Part shown: positions 45,343-53,171 of the stretch, piece by piece
Layout: each line of letters begins with the position of its first letter
Position numbering within the stretch: the stretch's first letter is position 1
From: Neomicrococcus aestuarii
GTDB lineage: Bacteria > Actinomycetota > Actinomycetes > Actinomycetales > Micrococcaceae
NCBI RefSeq assembly: GCF_014201135.1
Contig: NZ_JACHDR010000001.1
Coordinates: forward strand, 2,666,001-2,730,000
Length of the DNA stretch: 64,000 nt
Reading direction: 5' to 3'
Position numbers and translations under genes: made by a program
The notes under the pieces: generated by a model
Databases searched by the model: none
Seen by the model: only the letters and a program-made list of their open reading frames with translations
What the model was told of the DNA's origin: nothing

Positions 45343-47340
45343 CTACTTGCGTACTGTGACCGCTTCGGCTTGAGGCATTGTTGGCGCCGACGAGTTCTCC
45401 CGCCACTCGTTCAATCTGGCTGCAAGCTGACGCTTAGTGGTCTCGGTGGGGGAGCGGGTGAGTGCGAACACTTGCTTGATAGTCTCGGTGAGCTCCAGCA
45501 ACGAATGAGAAATAGTCAGCTGGCGCACTCGCCGCAGATACGGGATCAGGGTGAAATCCTCTTTCATAATGAGTAAGAGACCAATAGTGGCCACGGCGAA
45601 CCGAAGGTCTTCAGCTGTTAACACTGATTTCCCCTCGACGGTGCACATGGCGCGGAACTCGACCAACGCCAAGAGATGGTCCACGGGTGCAGTTGCCGCT
45701 GCCTGCGCTGACTTAAGGTTCGTGAACGCAGAAAGTGGGATAACCATGGGAGTAGCTGTGCCGGGCGCGCGCACGGACACTTCCGAGACGATATCTGGAA
45801 CGTTCTCTGCCAAAGCAATAGCCAAACTGAAGGTTTCATCAGGTTCAATGGCCAAGGTGAGGTCCCAAGACGTTGATTTCTGGTCTGCCTCCACAACGGT
45901 GGTCCCGAGATGTTCAAGCCATAACGTCGCTAGCCGGAATTGCGTCAGGTTCATATATGAGGCGTCTTCATCCTTTATGGGCACCTCGATGCCCAAGCGA
46001 GCAAGGACATTCGACAGAGACCAACCCATTGCAAGCACCGATTCCATGAAAGAGTAGATGCGGTCTATAACTTCCGTTCGATGCGGCCTCTCTTGATACG
46101 ACTGCAATTGGAAGATCACGTACTCCCCTTCTAGCGCGAAGCTGTTCCCGTGCTGAGAAGCGTTCCGGAGGTGTGCTCCGTCGTCTTGGAGTAGCGAAGC
46201 CGTGAGCTTATGTTTGGTAAGGTTGCGCGCTAGGTCTGTAGCGTTATTCTGGATGAGCTTTGCGTACGGTTGCGACTTGATGCCCGTCAGTAGGTTGTAC
46301 CAGGCAAGGAGTGGGCTGGCGACGTCCTCGTAGAACTCTCCATAGAACCTAATGAACCGACGCATTAGTGCCTTTTCATCCGTTTCGCGTAAGAGCGTGG
46401 TCTCGAACGTCGCGAGGGCTTCGTAGCCAAGTCTCGAACTCACCCCTAGCCCCGCTAAAGCCCCCGGTTGCGCGGCCACCTCGCGCAGCAGGGAGCTGTC
46501 TTCACAAAGTCTGGAGGTTTCTCGAAGCAAATCCCGAAACCGCTCTGGGTCAAAATGAGCTGACGCGACGGCGTTGAGGACGAGGAAATGCACCCCTGGA
46601 CCGTCGTGTACAGGTACCTTTGCGACCCGCTCGGCCTCTCGTGCGCCGAGCCGGCCCATTTCCAGCAGTGTGGCGTCCGGGTATAAATAAGAGAGAGCAT
46701 TGAGAGCACGATCGAGCAAGTCAGGAATTGTGAGGTCCTCGAATGCCTGCGTGGACTCCATCAGAGACACGTACCTCCCCAAAGCTTCGGCAGCGGCGTC
46801 AATAAGTGCTTGCCCTTCGTTTGATAGGCGCTGGGCTTCATCCATGGAGGGTGCCTGCAACGCTCGAGCATATGTTGGCCACAGCTCAGCGAAGTGGGCG
46901 ATTATCTGGCTGACCGCCTTGTATTGCGCGATCGACGGGCGGAGTGGGGCGCTCGTGGAACAACGACGCTTGAACTCCCGGAGCCGCCGTTCAGCCTCCA
47001 CCATTTGACGAACCGACTCGCTTGACAACGGATCAGCGATCAAGGCACTGAGTGCATCGACGAAGGCCTCGAGATATCCGCCAATCTGTAAGTAGGTCGG
47101 GAGCCCAGATGGTCCCTCCGTCACGTCTGCAAGGTCATCGGCTAAAGCCTTCTCAACGCGGGCAACAGCAGTACGACGTTGCACGACACAGGTATTTACC
47201 TCACCTCGAGGCGGTTTCAGTTGGCATTCAGTGCAAGGCTCACCCAGCACACGCTTCGCCCCGCAGCGGAGACAGTCCATGATTTTAAAGCTGATTGCTT
47301 TCCGAGGCTTTTTCCGTGTTTGCATTGTTCCGCCGTTCAT
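45343..47340 (-). CDS. large zinc-ribbon protein with HEPN-like RNASQH motif (accessory, defence candidate)
   Basis: This 665-residue protein begins with a basic segment and a zinc ribbon (C23-x2-C26 and C36-x2-C39), followed by a long mostly helical body. LRNASQHGN at about residues 391-399 gives R392-N-x3-H397, the Rx4-6H signature with a polar residue after Arg that marks catalytic HEPN RNase domains. The surrounding LLQDDGAHLRNASQHGNSF fits that context. A further alpha/beta region follows (residues ~480-590). HEPN proteins are common in toxin-antitoxin and abortive-infection systems. No known system with this architecture comes to mind. The start at 47340 (MNGGTMQ) has an AGGA just upstream; ATG 47325 is an alternative. 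It lies just downstream of a resolvase remnant. Confidence 0.65.
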   Translation of the reverse strand: MNGGTMQTRKKPRKAISFKIMDCLRCGAKRVLGEPCTECQLKPPRGEVNTCVVQRRTAVARVEKALADDLADVTEGPSGLPTYLQIGGYLEAFVDALSALIADPLSSESVRQMVEAERRLREFKRRCSTSAPLRPSIAQYKAVSQIIAHFAELWPTYARALQAPSMDEAQRLSNEGQALIDAAAEALGRYVSLMESTQAFEDLTIPDLLDRALNALSYLYPDATLLEMGRLGAREAERVAKVPVHDGPGVHFLVLNAVASAHFDPERFRDLLRETSRLCEDSSLLREVAAQPGALAGLGVSSRLGYEALATFETTLLRETDEKALMRRFIRFYGEFYEDVASPLLAWYNLLTGIKSQPYAKLIQNNATDLARNLTKHKLTASLLQDDGAHLRNASQHGNSFALEGEYVIFQLQSYQERPHRTEVIDRIYSFMESVLAMGWSLSNVLARLGIEVPIKDEDASYMNLTQFRLATLWLEHLGTTVVEADQKSTSWDLTLAIEPDETFSLAIALAENVPDIVSEVSVRAPGTATPMVIPLSAFTNLKSAQAAATAPVDHLLALVEFRAMCTVEGKSVLTAEDLRFAVATIGLLLIMKEDFTLIPYLRRVRQLTISHSLLELTETIKQVFALTRSPTETTKRQLAARLNEWRENSSAPTMPQAEAVTVRK

Positions 47341-47347
47341 TTTCCTG

Positions 47348-47907
47348 TCAGTACCCGCTAGATGGTTTGGCCCGACTCGCCATGGCAAGCTGCACCGACG
47401 TAAGAGACCTCCCCAGGTCGACCGTGGCCCGCGCTTGCTCTACGAGTAGTTTCCCCCCTGAGCTGAGAGCTACGCGTATTGCCTTTGGCCACTGAGACTC
47501 CTTCAGCCCGGCCTTCACAGATGCGGTTTTGCTTGAAATCAGCAAAGAACGCCATGACCCCGAGCAACCGTGTTTCCAAAGGCATGGAGCCGTTCTGCGC
47601 CACGGTGGTGCGTTACTTTAGGAAGTCGACAAATGCCCCATTGCCGGCGACCTCGTCAACCAAGTTGATTAGGTCCAGCATGATGCGCCCGATTCTATCG
47701 AGTTACGTCACCAGGACGGCGCCGCCTTCCCGGAAATAGTCATACAGTGGGGTCAGCCTGATGCGCTTGAGCCAGAGCTTGCAGCTCCTTCCGTCCGCGA
47801 TGACCTTCGCGCACGGGTCTTATCTCCTCAAGCTGCCCGTCGGGGTTCTGCTCGCCTATACTGACTCGCCCGTACCCCACGAACTGACCAACCAGGCTTG
47901 AGACCAT
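47348..47907 (-). pseudogene. degraded serine recombinase (resolvase/invertase family)
   Basis: Read leftward from ATG 47907, the frames give FVGYGRVSIGEQNPDGQLEE, the catalytic-serine segment of resolvases, then GRKELQALAQ. After a frameshift comes YFREGGAVLVT-stop-LDRIGRIMLDLINLVDEV, where intact proteins have the VTKLDR.GR.M.DL motif. A second in-frame stop follows, then TRLLGVMAFFADFKQNRICEGRAEGV, matching the FAEFER..IRER.AEG segment. Another shift leads into the helix-turn-helix end (EQARATVDLGRSLTSVQLA). At least two stops and two frameshifts make it non-functional. It is the clearest trace of a mobile element in the window. Borders are approximate. Confidence 0.85.
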
Positions 47908-48100
47908 TGCCGCAGATGTGCCAATAGACGGTTTTAGGACGAGACTGACAGCATTTTTTGTGATGCCAGGGCGGTGTGAAGAAGGGGGCGGACCGCAGAA
48001 GTCCATCCCGTGAAGACCGCACGTAGGGGTCAACGAGATAGACCGGATCCGTGGCCGTGTGAAATCACCGAGCACGTGTCGCATGCGCGACAACGGATCT

Positions 48101-48535
48101 TTACAGCGCTTCGCGGATCTTGCGCTTGATGCGTCCCAGCATTGCCGTCATGCCGCGCATACGCAGCGGAGTGATGGCGCGGGTCAGCCCCAGCTGCTCT
48201 GGCATGTCATCGGGAACGTCGAGGATGATGTTCGCGGGCTGACCGTTCAAGCCTTCGTTGAGAACGCTGGCGAAACCGCGCGTCGTCGGAGCCTCGGGCG
48301 GCGCCGAGAAGAACAGCGAAACGGTGCGGTCTTCATCATCGGCAACCTCGATGGTCAAGAACAGTGGTGACTGGCATTCCACCACTTGCTCAAGCAGCTC
48401 AGGGTGGTCGGCAAGGCGCTCGGGGAGTGCCGGAAGTTCTTGAGAGAACTCCAGCAACAGTTCTAGTCGCTCGCGCTCGGTGATGGCTTGGAAGTCATCA
48501 ACGATTTCAGCGAGTTTGTTTGGAAGAGTAGACAC
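48101..48535 (-). CDS. sufE: SufE-like cysteine desulfuration protein
   Basis: This 144-residue SufE fold protein has the active-site cysteine at C54 in the VVECQSPLF loop and the usual C-terminal GLTRAITPLRMRGMTAMLGRIK helix region. SufE accepts sulfur from a cysteine desulfurase and passes it to the Fe-S cluster assembly scaffold. It follows sseA by 51 bp on the same strand; the pair has the order of M. tuberculosis Rv3283-Rv3284. The GTG start has no obvious ribosome binding site. A short hairpin (48077-48092) lies past the stop codon, at the right border of the accessory island. Confidence 0.9.
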   Translation of the reverse strand: MSTLPNKLAEIVDDFQAITERERLELLLEFSQELPALPERLADHPELLEQVVECQSPLFLTIEVADDEDRTVSLFFSAPPEAPTTRGFASVLNEGLNGQPANIILDVPDDMPEQLGLTRAITPLRMRGMTAMLGRIKRKIREAL

Positions 48536-48586
48536 AGGACATCAGTCTTTTCTGTCGAGAAGTTTCAGGGGCGGACACGCAGCGGT

Positions 48587-49483
48587 TTAGCGCTGGGGAG
48601 CCTCGCCTGGCTCTTCACCCTTGACGATAGGAACGCGCACGGCATTGCCCCACTCGGTCCAAGAACCGTCGTAGTTGCGAACGTTCTCAAATCCCAAGAG
48701 GTGCTGGAGTACAAACCAGGTGTGGCTTGAACGCTCACCAATACGGCAGTAGGCAATGACCTCGTCGGCTGCCTTCAAGCCAGCATCTTCGAGGTAGATC
48801 GCCTCGAGTTCAGCGCGGGACTTGAACGTGCCGTCCTCCGCTGCTGCCCGTGCCCACGGCACAGATGCGGCGGTAGGGATGTGGCCGCCGCGCAAGGCGC
48901 CTTCTTCAGGGTAGGCAGGCATATGCGTGCGCTTGCCGCTGTACTCTTCCGGCGAGCGAACATCGATCAAAGGAATCTTGCCGATCGCTTCGTTGACCTC
49001 GGGCAAGTAGGCGCGGATCGGTGCGTCATTGCGCTCCACTACGGGGTATTCGGCTCGCTCACGCGCGGTCTTATCCGTCACGAGTTCGCGGCCCTCAGCG
49101 ATCCACTTATCGCGTCCACCGTCCATGAGCCGGACGTCCTCGTGGCCAAAGAGGGTGAAAACCCACATGGCATACGCGGCCCACCAGTTGGACTTGTCGC
49201 CGTAGACAACAATCGTGGTGTCGCGGGAGATGCCCTTGGAGCTCATGAGTTCGGCAAACTGTTCACCGTTGATGTAGTCGCGAGCTACCTCATCATTGAG
49301 GTCGGTGTGCCAGTCAATCTTTACGGCACCTGGAATGTGTCCGGTTTCGTAGAGAAGGATGTCTTCATCAGATTCCACTATGACAACGTTGGCGTCGTTG
49401 GAATGTTCAGCTACCCACGCCGTGGTGACGAGTCGTTCTGGGTGTGCGTACTCAGAGATCTTCGTATCTGCTGTCTCGGTCAT
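48587..49483 (-). CDS. sseA: thiosulfate/3-mercaptopyruvate sulfurtransferase
   Basis: This 298-residue protein has two rhodanese domains. The N-terminal one is inactive (residues ~15-140), and the C-terminal one carries C246 in [10 protein letters not shown] as the sulfur-accepting residue. It transfers sulfane sulfur from thiosulfate or mercaptopyruvate to acceptors. The ATG has an AGGAGG ribosome binding site. It is the first gene of the sseA-sufE pair and divergent from zapE across 212 bp, which contain a TTCTCAC-N5-GTGAGAA dyad at 49653-49671 on the zapE side. Confidence 0.93.
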   Translation of the reverse strand: MTETADTKISEYAHPERLVTTAWVAEHSNDANVVIVESDEDILLYETGHIPGAVKIDWHTDLNDEVARDYINGEQFAELMSSKGISRDTTIVVYGDKSNWWAAYAMWVFTLFGHEDVRLMDGGRDKWIAEGRELVTDKTARERAEYPVVERNDAPIRAYLPEVNEAIGKIPLIDVRSPEEYSGKRTHMPAYPEEGALRGGHIPTAASVPWARAAAEDGTFKSRAELEAIYLEDAGLKAADEVIAYCRIGERSSHTWFVLQHLLGFENVRNYDGSWTEWGNAVRVPIVKGEEPGEAPQR

Positions 49484-49695
49484 GAGTCCTCCTGGATCAG
49501 TGCGAATAACGCGGTTCTTCCCTCCAGCCTAACGAGCACGGGCCCGAAACTCTTCCCGCATTGCGTATTGAGAGCTAGCGCACCACGATTTTCGGGAGTC
49601 CCGTAAAATTACTGAAAGCCGGTTGCACGCGTGCTTCCGGTATTCCCGCTGGTTCTCACATGTGGTGAGAAAAATCGAAAGAAGGCGCCCACCTC

Positions 49696-50754
49696 GTGGA
49701 GAGCATCATTCACCTCGCCGATCGTCACCCGCAAGTAACCGTTGAGGAGTTGGTAGCGGGTCTGCGTCCTTCGCCACGCTTCGGGGAAGTGTCTTTCGAT
49801 TCCTACATTCCAGACCCCAACCAGCCCACTCAGGCGGCTGCCGTCACGGCGCTGCGCAACTTCGCTGCAAGCGTTGGTGGGGGCAAGTCCGAGGGTGGCT
49901 TCTTTGGCAAGCTCTTCGGCGGATCGAAGAACAACGCCAAGGACAAGACCGCAGGCATCTACCTCGACGGTGGATTCGGTGTGGGTAAGACCCACCTCTT
50001 GGCATCCTTGTGGCACGCGGCTCCAGGTCCGAAGGCGTTTGGCACCTTCGTGGAATACACCAACCTCGTCGGCGCGCTGTCCTTCCGCAAGGCAGTCGAC
50101 ATGCTGTCCACCTACAAGCTGGTGTGCATTGACGAGTTCGAACTCGACGACCCCGGGGACACCGTGTTGATGTCCCGGTTGATGCGTGAGCTCGCGGATG
50201 CGGGCGTCAAAATTGCCGCCACCTCGAATACTTTGCCCGGTTCGTTGGGCGAAGGCCGTTTTGCGGCCGTGGATTTCAAGCGCGAAATTCAGGTGCTTGC
50301 GGATCAGTTCACCGTGTTGCGGATTGATGGCGAGGATTACCGTCACCGTGGCTTGCCGGCGGCACCGCAGCCGATTGACGACGACGCAGCACTCGAATTC
50401 GCACAGTCTCGCTACCCGGGTCGCGTGATCTCCGAAGACGACTTCTCAACTCTCATTGAGCACCTGTCTACCGTCCACCCCAGCCGATACCGCCAGTTCA
50501 TTGATGGCATCGACGTGATGGTGCTCCACAATGTGCACACGATTACCGCCCAGAACGTGGCGCTTCGCTTTGTAGTGCTGGCCGACCGCCTCTACGACCG
50601 CGATGTGCCCATCATCGCCAGCGGCGCTCCTTTCGATCAGCTCTTCACCGAAGAGATGATGAACGGTGGCTACATGAAGAAGTACTACCGCACCGTCTCT
50701 CGCATGACCGCATTGGCCCGTGAAGGAACGCTCGTTACAGCCGACGAATCCTAA
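49696..50754 (+). CDS. zapE: cell division protein ZapE / AFG1-like ATPase
   Basis: This 352-residue AAA-type ATPase has Walker A GGFGVGKTH near residue 92, Walker B LVCIDEFEL near 150 and the sensor region AATSNTLP. It matches the AFG1/ZapE family, found in mitochondria as Lace1/Afg1 and in E. coli as a late division factor. The protein has an insertion of Gly/Lys-rich residues (GGGKSEGGFFGKLFGGSKNN) before the Walker A motif. The GTG start at 49696 is preceded by an imperfect ribosome binding site (GAAGG, about 10 bases upstream). It converges on the BenE gene with a 15-bp gap. Confidence 0.9.
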   Translation: MESIIHLADRHPQVTVEELVAGLRPSPRFGEVSFDSYIPDPNQPTQAAAVTALRNFAASVGGGKSEGGFFGKLFGGSKNNAKDKTAGIYLDGGFGVGKTHLLASLWHAAPGPKAFGTFVEYTNLVGALSFRKAVDMLSTYKLVCIDEFELDDPGDTVLMSRLMRELADAGVKIAATSNTLPGSLGEGRFAAVDFKREIQVLADQFTVLRIDGEDYRHRGLPAAPQPIDDDAALEFAQSRYPGRVISEDDFSTLIEHLSTVHPSRYRQFIDGIDVMVLHNVHTITAQNVALRFVVLADRLYDRDVPIIASGAPFDQLFTEEMMNGGYMKKYYRTVSRMTALAREGTLVTADES

Positions 50755-50769
50755 GCATCATTCTGGGAT

Positions 50770-51945
50770 CTAGACGCGTCGCTCAATGAGCGTGCGGACC
50801 ACCAGTCCGCCTACCAACGCCCAAAAAGCGGCGCCCAATCCGGCCACGGTGAGACCGGATGCAGCAATGAGGAAGGTCAGCAGTGCCGAAAGGCGCTGCT
50901 GGGGATCGCTGAACGCGCTCGCAGCGGACGAGCCGAGAGTACCTAAAAGCGCGAGCCCGGCGGCCGCCGGAATGAGCCCTTCCGGTGAGCCCGCCGAAAT
51001 CGCGACGATAGCTCCGCTCACCAAGCCCAAAAGAATGTAAGAGACTCCGGAGCTCACGCCCGCAATCCACCGCCGAGCCGGATCGGGACCAGCCTCATCG
51101 CCAGCAGCTAGGGCCGCGGAGATTGCCGCCAGATTGATGGCGTGCCCGCCCGCGAAAGAGCCGGCAACGCTTCCGGCGCCCGTAGCGATCATCGAGGCGC
51201 TCCACGGAGCGTTATATCCAAAACTCTTGAGCACCGCCATGCCAGGGACATTCTGCGAAGCCATTGTCACGATGAACAAGGGCAACGCGATGCCCGTGAT
51301 GGCCCCCCATGAAAACTGCGGAACCACCCACTCAAGGTGGGGGAGTAGTGTCAGCGAGCCTGCGGCGTCGTCCTTCATAGCAACCGAAACCACCGCAATA
51401 CCCAACGCGACCGCCATGGCGGCCGGTACAGACCACCGCGGCGCAAACGCGAGTACCACTAGCCACACCACCAGCACCGGGCCAACAAACTGAGGAATAG
51501 TTCCGAGGGCCGTAAACGGCACCAAGCAAAGCTGCAACAAGACGCCCGCGAGCATCGCCTGAGCAATCTTCTCCGGAATCGCCGCGATGAGCCTGCCCAG
51601 CGGGGGAATCAAGCCCGTCAGCATGATCAGTGCGCCAGACACCAAGAAGGCGCCCACCGCCTCGTTCCAACCGAACTGTGCTCCACCTGCGCCCACCAGC
51701 AGTGCTGAACCGGGGGTTGACCATGCGGTAGTGATGGGCATGCGGGTGATCCAGGACAAAACCACGCCACAGACGGCCTGCGTCAGAATCAGCGCCAAGA
51801 GACCGGACGCCGCTTGAGCTTGGTTGGCCCCCACAGCTTGCAGGCCGGAGAGGACCACCGCGAAGGAGGAGAGATATCCCACCAAAGCGGTGATGACGCC
51901 TGCGAGGATCGGTTGGGACCAGCGTGAAGTGGAAACAGAAGACAC
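50770..51945 (-). CDS. BenE family benzoate/H+ symporter-like transporter
   Basis: This 391-residue polytopic membrane protein has about twelve hydrophobic segments. Motifs typical of BenE are SGLQAVGANQAQAASGLLALILTQAV, ITTAWSTPGSALL, FIVTMASQNVPGMAVL and FAGGHAINLAAI. BenE proteins take up benzoate with protons, but distant members have unknown substrates. No aromatic degradation genes are nearby, so benzoate is not certain. It is preceded by the small MT0933-like gene and its terminator. Confidence 0.9.
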   Translation of the reverse strand: MSSVSTSRWSQPILAGVITALVGYLSSFAVVLSGLQAVGANQAQAASGLLALILTQAVCGVVLSWITRMPITTAWSTPGSALLVGAGGAQFGWNEAVGAFLVSGALIMLTGLIPPLGRLIAAIPEKIAQAMLAGVLLQLCLVPFTALGTIPQFVGPVLVVWLVVLAFAPRWSVPAAMAVALGIAVVSVAMKDDAAGSLTLLPHLEWVVPQFSWGAITGIALPLFIVTMASQNVPGMAVLKSFGYNAPWSASMIATGAGSVAGSFAGGHAINLAAISAALAAGDEAGPDPARRWIAGVSSGVSYILLGLVSGAIVAISAGSPEGLIPAAAGLALLGTLGSSAASAFSDPQQRLSALLTFLIAASGLTVAGLGAAFWALVGGLVVRTLIERRV

Positions 51946-51991
51946 GCTTCACAACACTAGCCACAGAATGTTTCGTGTGAGTGAAATGACA

Positions 51992-52025
51992 AATGCCAGC
52001 CCCGCCTCTCGGCAGTGCTGGCATT
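51992..52025 (-). terminator. hairpin after the MT0933-like gene
   Basis: AATGCCAGC and GCTGGCATT form a 9-bp stem around a 16-base GC-rich loop. Read leftward it is followed by TTTGTC. It lies between the MT0933-like gene and benE. Confidence 0.6.
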
Positions 52026-52069
52026 CGTTTGTCGTGCTCGTAGGCCTCAAGCGGCCGTCAGACTACAGA

Positions 52070-52369
52070 CTAGAAAGTAGAAGAGCTCCCTTGCTTGAAG
52101 TCACCATCGGTGTCCTCAGCAGTTGGCTTAGGTGCCTCGGGGGTTTCAGCGGCTCCAGTTTTGCCCGACTCTGCTTTATCGACAAAGTCGTTTGCAGCGC
52201 CCTGGACTTTGTTCACGGTGTCCGTAAACTTGCCGCCGGTCTTCTCATCGACGAAGTCGCCTGCGCTTCCAACAGCACCGCGAATCTTATCCGCGTTGTT
52301 GGCTGCGAGGTCAGTCGCCTTTTCTACGAGTTGATCGGCCTTGCCCTTGAGCTCGTCAAATACAGACAA
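52070..52369 (-). CDS. MT0933/Rv0909-like small antitoxin-family protein
   Basis: This 99-residue protein has an amphipathic helical N-terminal part with 11-residue-like repeats (VFDELKGKADQLVEKATDLAANNADKIRGAVGSAGDFVDEKTGGKF) and a disordered acidic tail. This pattern matches the MT0933 antitoxin family of actinobacteria. The start is a TTG at 52369 with an AGGAGG ribosome binding site six bases upstream; a longer frame to 52480 runs into the tRNA terminator region. No toxin gene (Rv0910-like SRPBCC) is adjacent, so it may have another role, for example as a LEA-like or stress protein. Confidence 0.7.
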   Translation of the reverse strand: MSVFDELKGKADQLVEKATDLAANNADKIRGAVGSAGDFVDEKTGGKFTDTVNKVQGAANDFVDKAESGKTGAAETPEAPKPTAEDTDGDFKQGSSSTF

Positions 52370-52478
52370 AGGCCACCTCCTTTCCCCAGTGGGAATCTGC
52401 ATGATTCCCGACACACAAGAAAGCATATATGCAAATAAAGTGATTGGGGGATCCGATGAGAAAAGAATCGGGCAACAC

Positions 52479-52505
52479 AAAAACCCCGGTAAAACCGGGG
52501 GTTTT
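52479..52505 (-). terminator. Rho-independent terminator of the tRNA cluster
   Basis: On the minus strand, AAAACCCCCGG and CCGGGGTTTT form a stem of about 10 bp with one bulged base, followed by a T-run. It starts 4 bp after the encoded CCA end of tRNA-Val. Confidence 0.8.
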
Positions 52506-52508
52506 GAA

Positions 52509-52583
52509 TGGTGGGCGATACTGGGTTCGAACCAGTGACCTCTTCCGTGTCAGGGAAGCGCGCTACCGCTGCGCCAATCGCCC
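52509..52583 (-). tRNA. tRNA-Val (GAC)
   Basis: The cloverleaf has a 7-bp acceptor stem (GGGCGAT/ATCGCCC), the anticodon loop CTGACAC (GAC, codons GUC/GUU), a TTCGAAC T-loop, discriminator A and an encoded CCA end. It is the last of three tRNA genes read leftward. Confidence 0.96.
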
Positions 52584-52613
52584 ATAAGGGGTTGCAAGGT
52601 CCTTAGTAATGCG

Positions 52614-52684
52614 AGGTGGGGACGGGATTCGAACCCGCGTAAACGGCTTTGCAGGCCGGTGCCTCGCCTCTCGGCCACCCCACC
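52614..52684 (-). tRNA. tRNA-Cys (GCA)
   Basis: The acceptor stem is GGTGGGG/CCCCACC, the anticodon loop CTGCAAA (GCA), the T-loop TTCGAAT and the discriminator base U, as is usual for tRNA-Cys. No CCA is encoded. Confidence 0.95.
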
Positions 52685-52745
52685 GTGGCCCTGACAGGTT
52701 TCCCGGCCCTGGGCTGAACGTGTCCGTCCAGTTCGGTGACTTGCG

Positions 52746-52819
52746 AGCGGACAACGGGATTCGAACCCGCGACCTCCACCTTGGCAAGGTGGCGCTCTAG
52801 CCAGCTGAGCTATGTCCGC
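52746..52819 (-). tRNA. tRNA-Gly (GCC)
   Basis: The acceptor stem is GCGGACA/TGTCCGC, the anticodon loop TTGCCAA (GCC) and the T-loop TTCGAAT. It is the first gene of the Gly-Cys-Val cluster. No CCA is encoded. Confidence 0.95.
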
Positions 52820-53171
52820 GTGTGGTTTTCACCGCCAGATTCTTCGATTTCTCGGAACCGTTTGGTGCTTTCCAACGAGGTAAAACTCTATACGAGAAAT
52901 CGTGATTTCACAAAATCGGGAGTTCTTGGCGATTCGAGGGTCTTCAAAAACCCCGGAAATTCAAGGATTTTTTGGGTGCTCCGGAGTGTGGAAAGTGGGT
53001 CTCAGTTGGGCTTTCTCGAAAAATCCTTTTCGTGTTCTGCGTCACAGAATCCAGAGAACTTCATGGTGGGCTGAGTGAGGGGTGCTTCAGATCCATCTGC
53101 GACTTCAACTGAGTTCCGCGGATTCGTCGCGCAGACATCTAGGTGTCAGGGGCAAGTGAAAGAATCTAGGT
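52820..53171. other. 352-bp intergenic region between the tRNA cluster and the RecB-like nuclease gene
   Basis: No coding frame with a recognisable product is present. It holds the predicted tRNA promoter on the minus strand and A+T-rich leader DNA for the nuclease gene on the plus strand. Two TCTAGGTRT sequences lie at about 53137 and 53164; the second ends at the nuclease start codon. Confidence 0.5.
52885..52913 (-). promoter_or_regulatory. predicted promoter of the tRNA cluster
   Basis: On the minus strand TTGTGA (52908-52913), a 17-bp spacer and TAGAGT (52885-52890) match the sigma-70 pattern. They lie 66 bp upstream of tRNA-Gly. Confidence 0.5.

Noticed and set aside
47052-47495. Several 60-76-codon plus-strand frames over the start of the HEPN-like gene
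   Set aside because: They overlap a gene with clear zinc-ribbon coding and the resolvase remnant, and none has a plausible product.
44106-48100. Direct repeats (attachment sites) flanking the accessory island
   Set aside because: Comparing both borders by eye gave no convincing repeat. A self-alignment of 43.9-44.5 kb with 47.9-48.2 kb would decide it.
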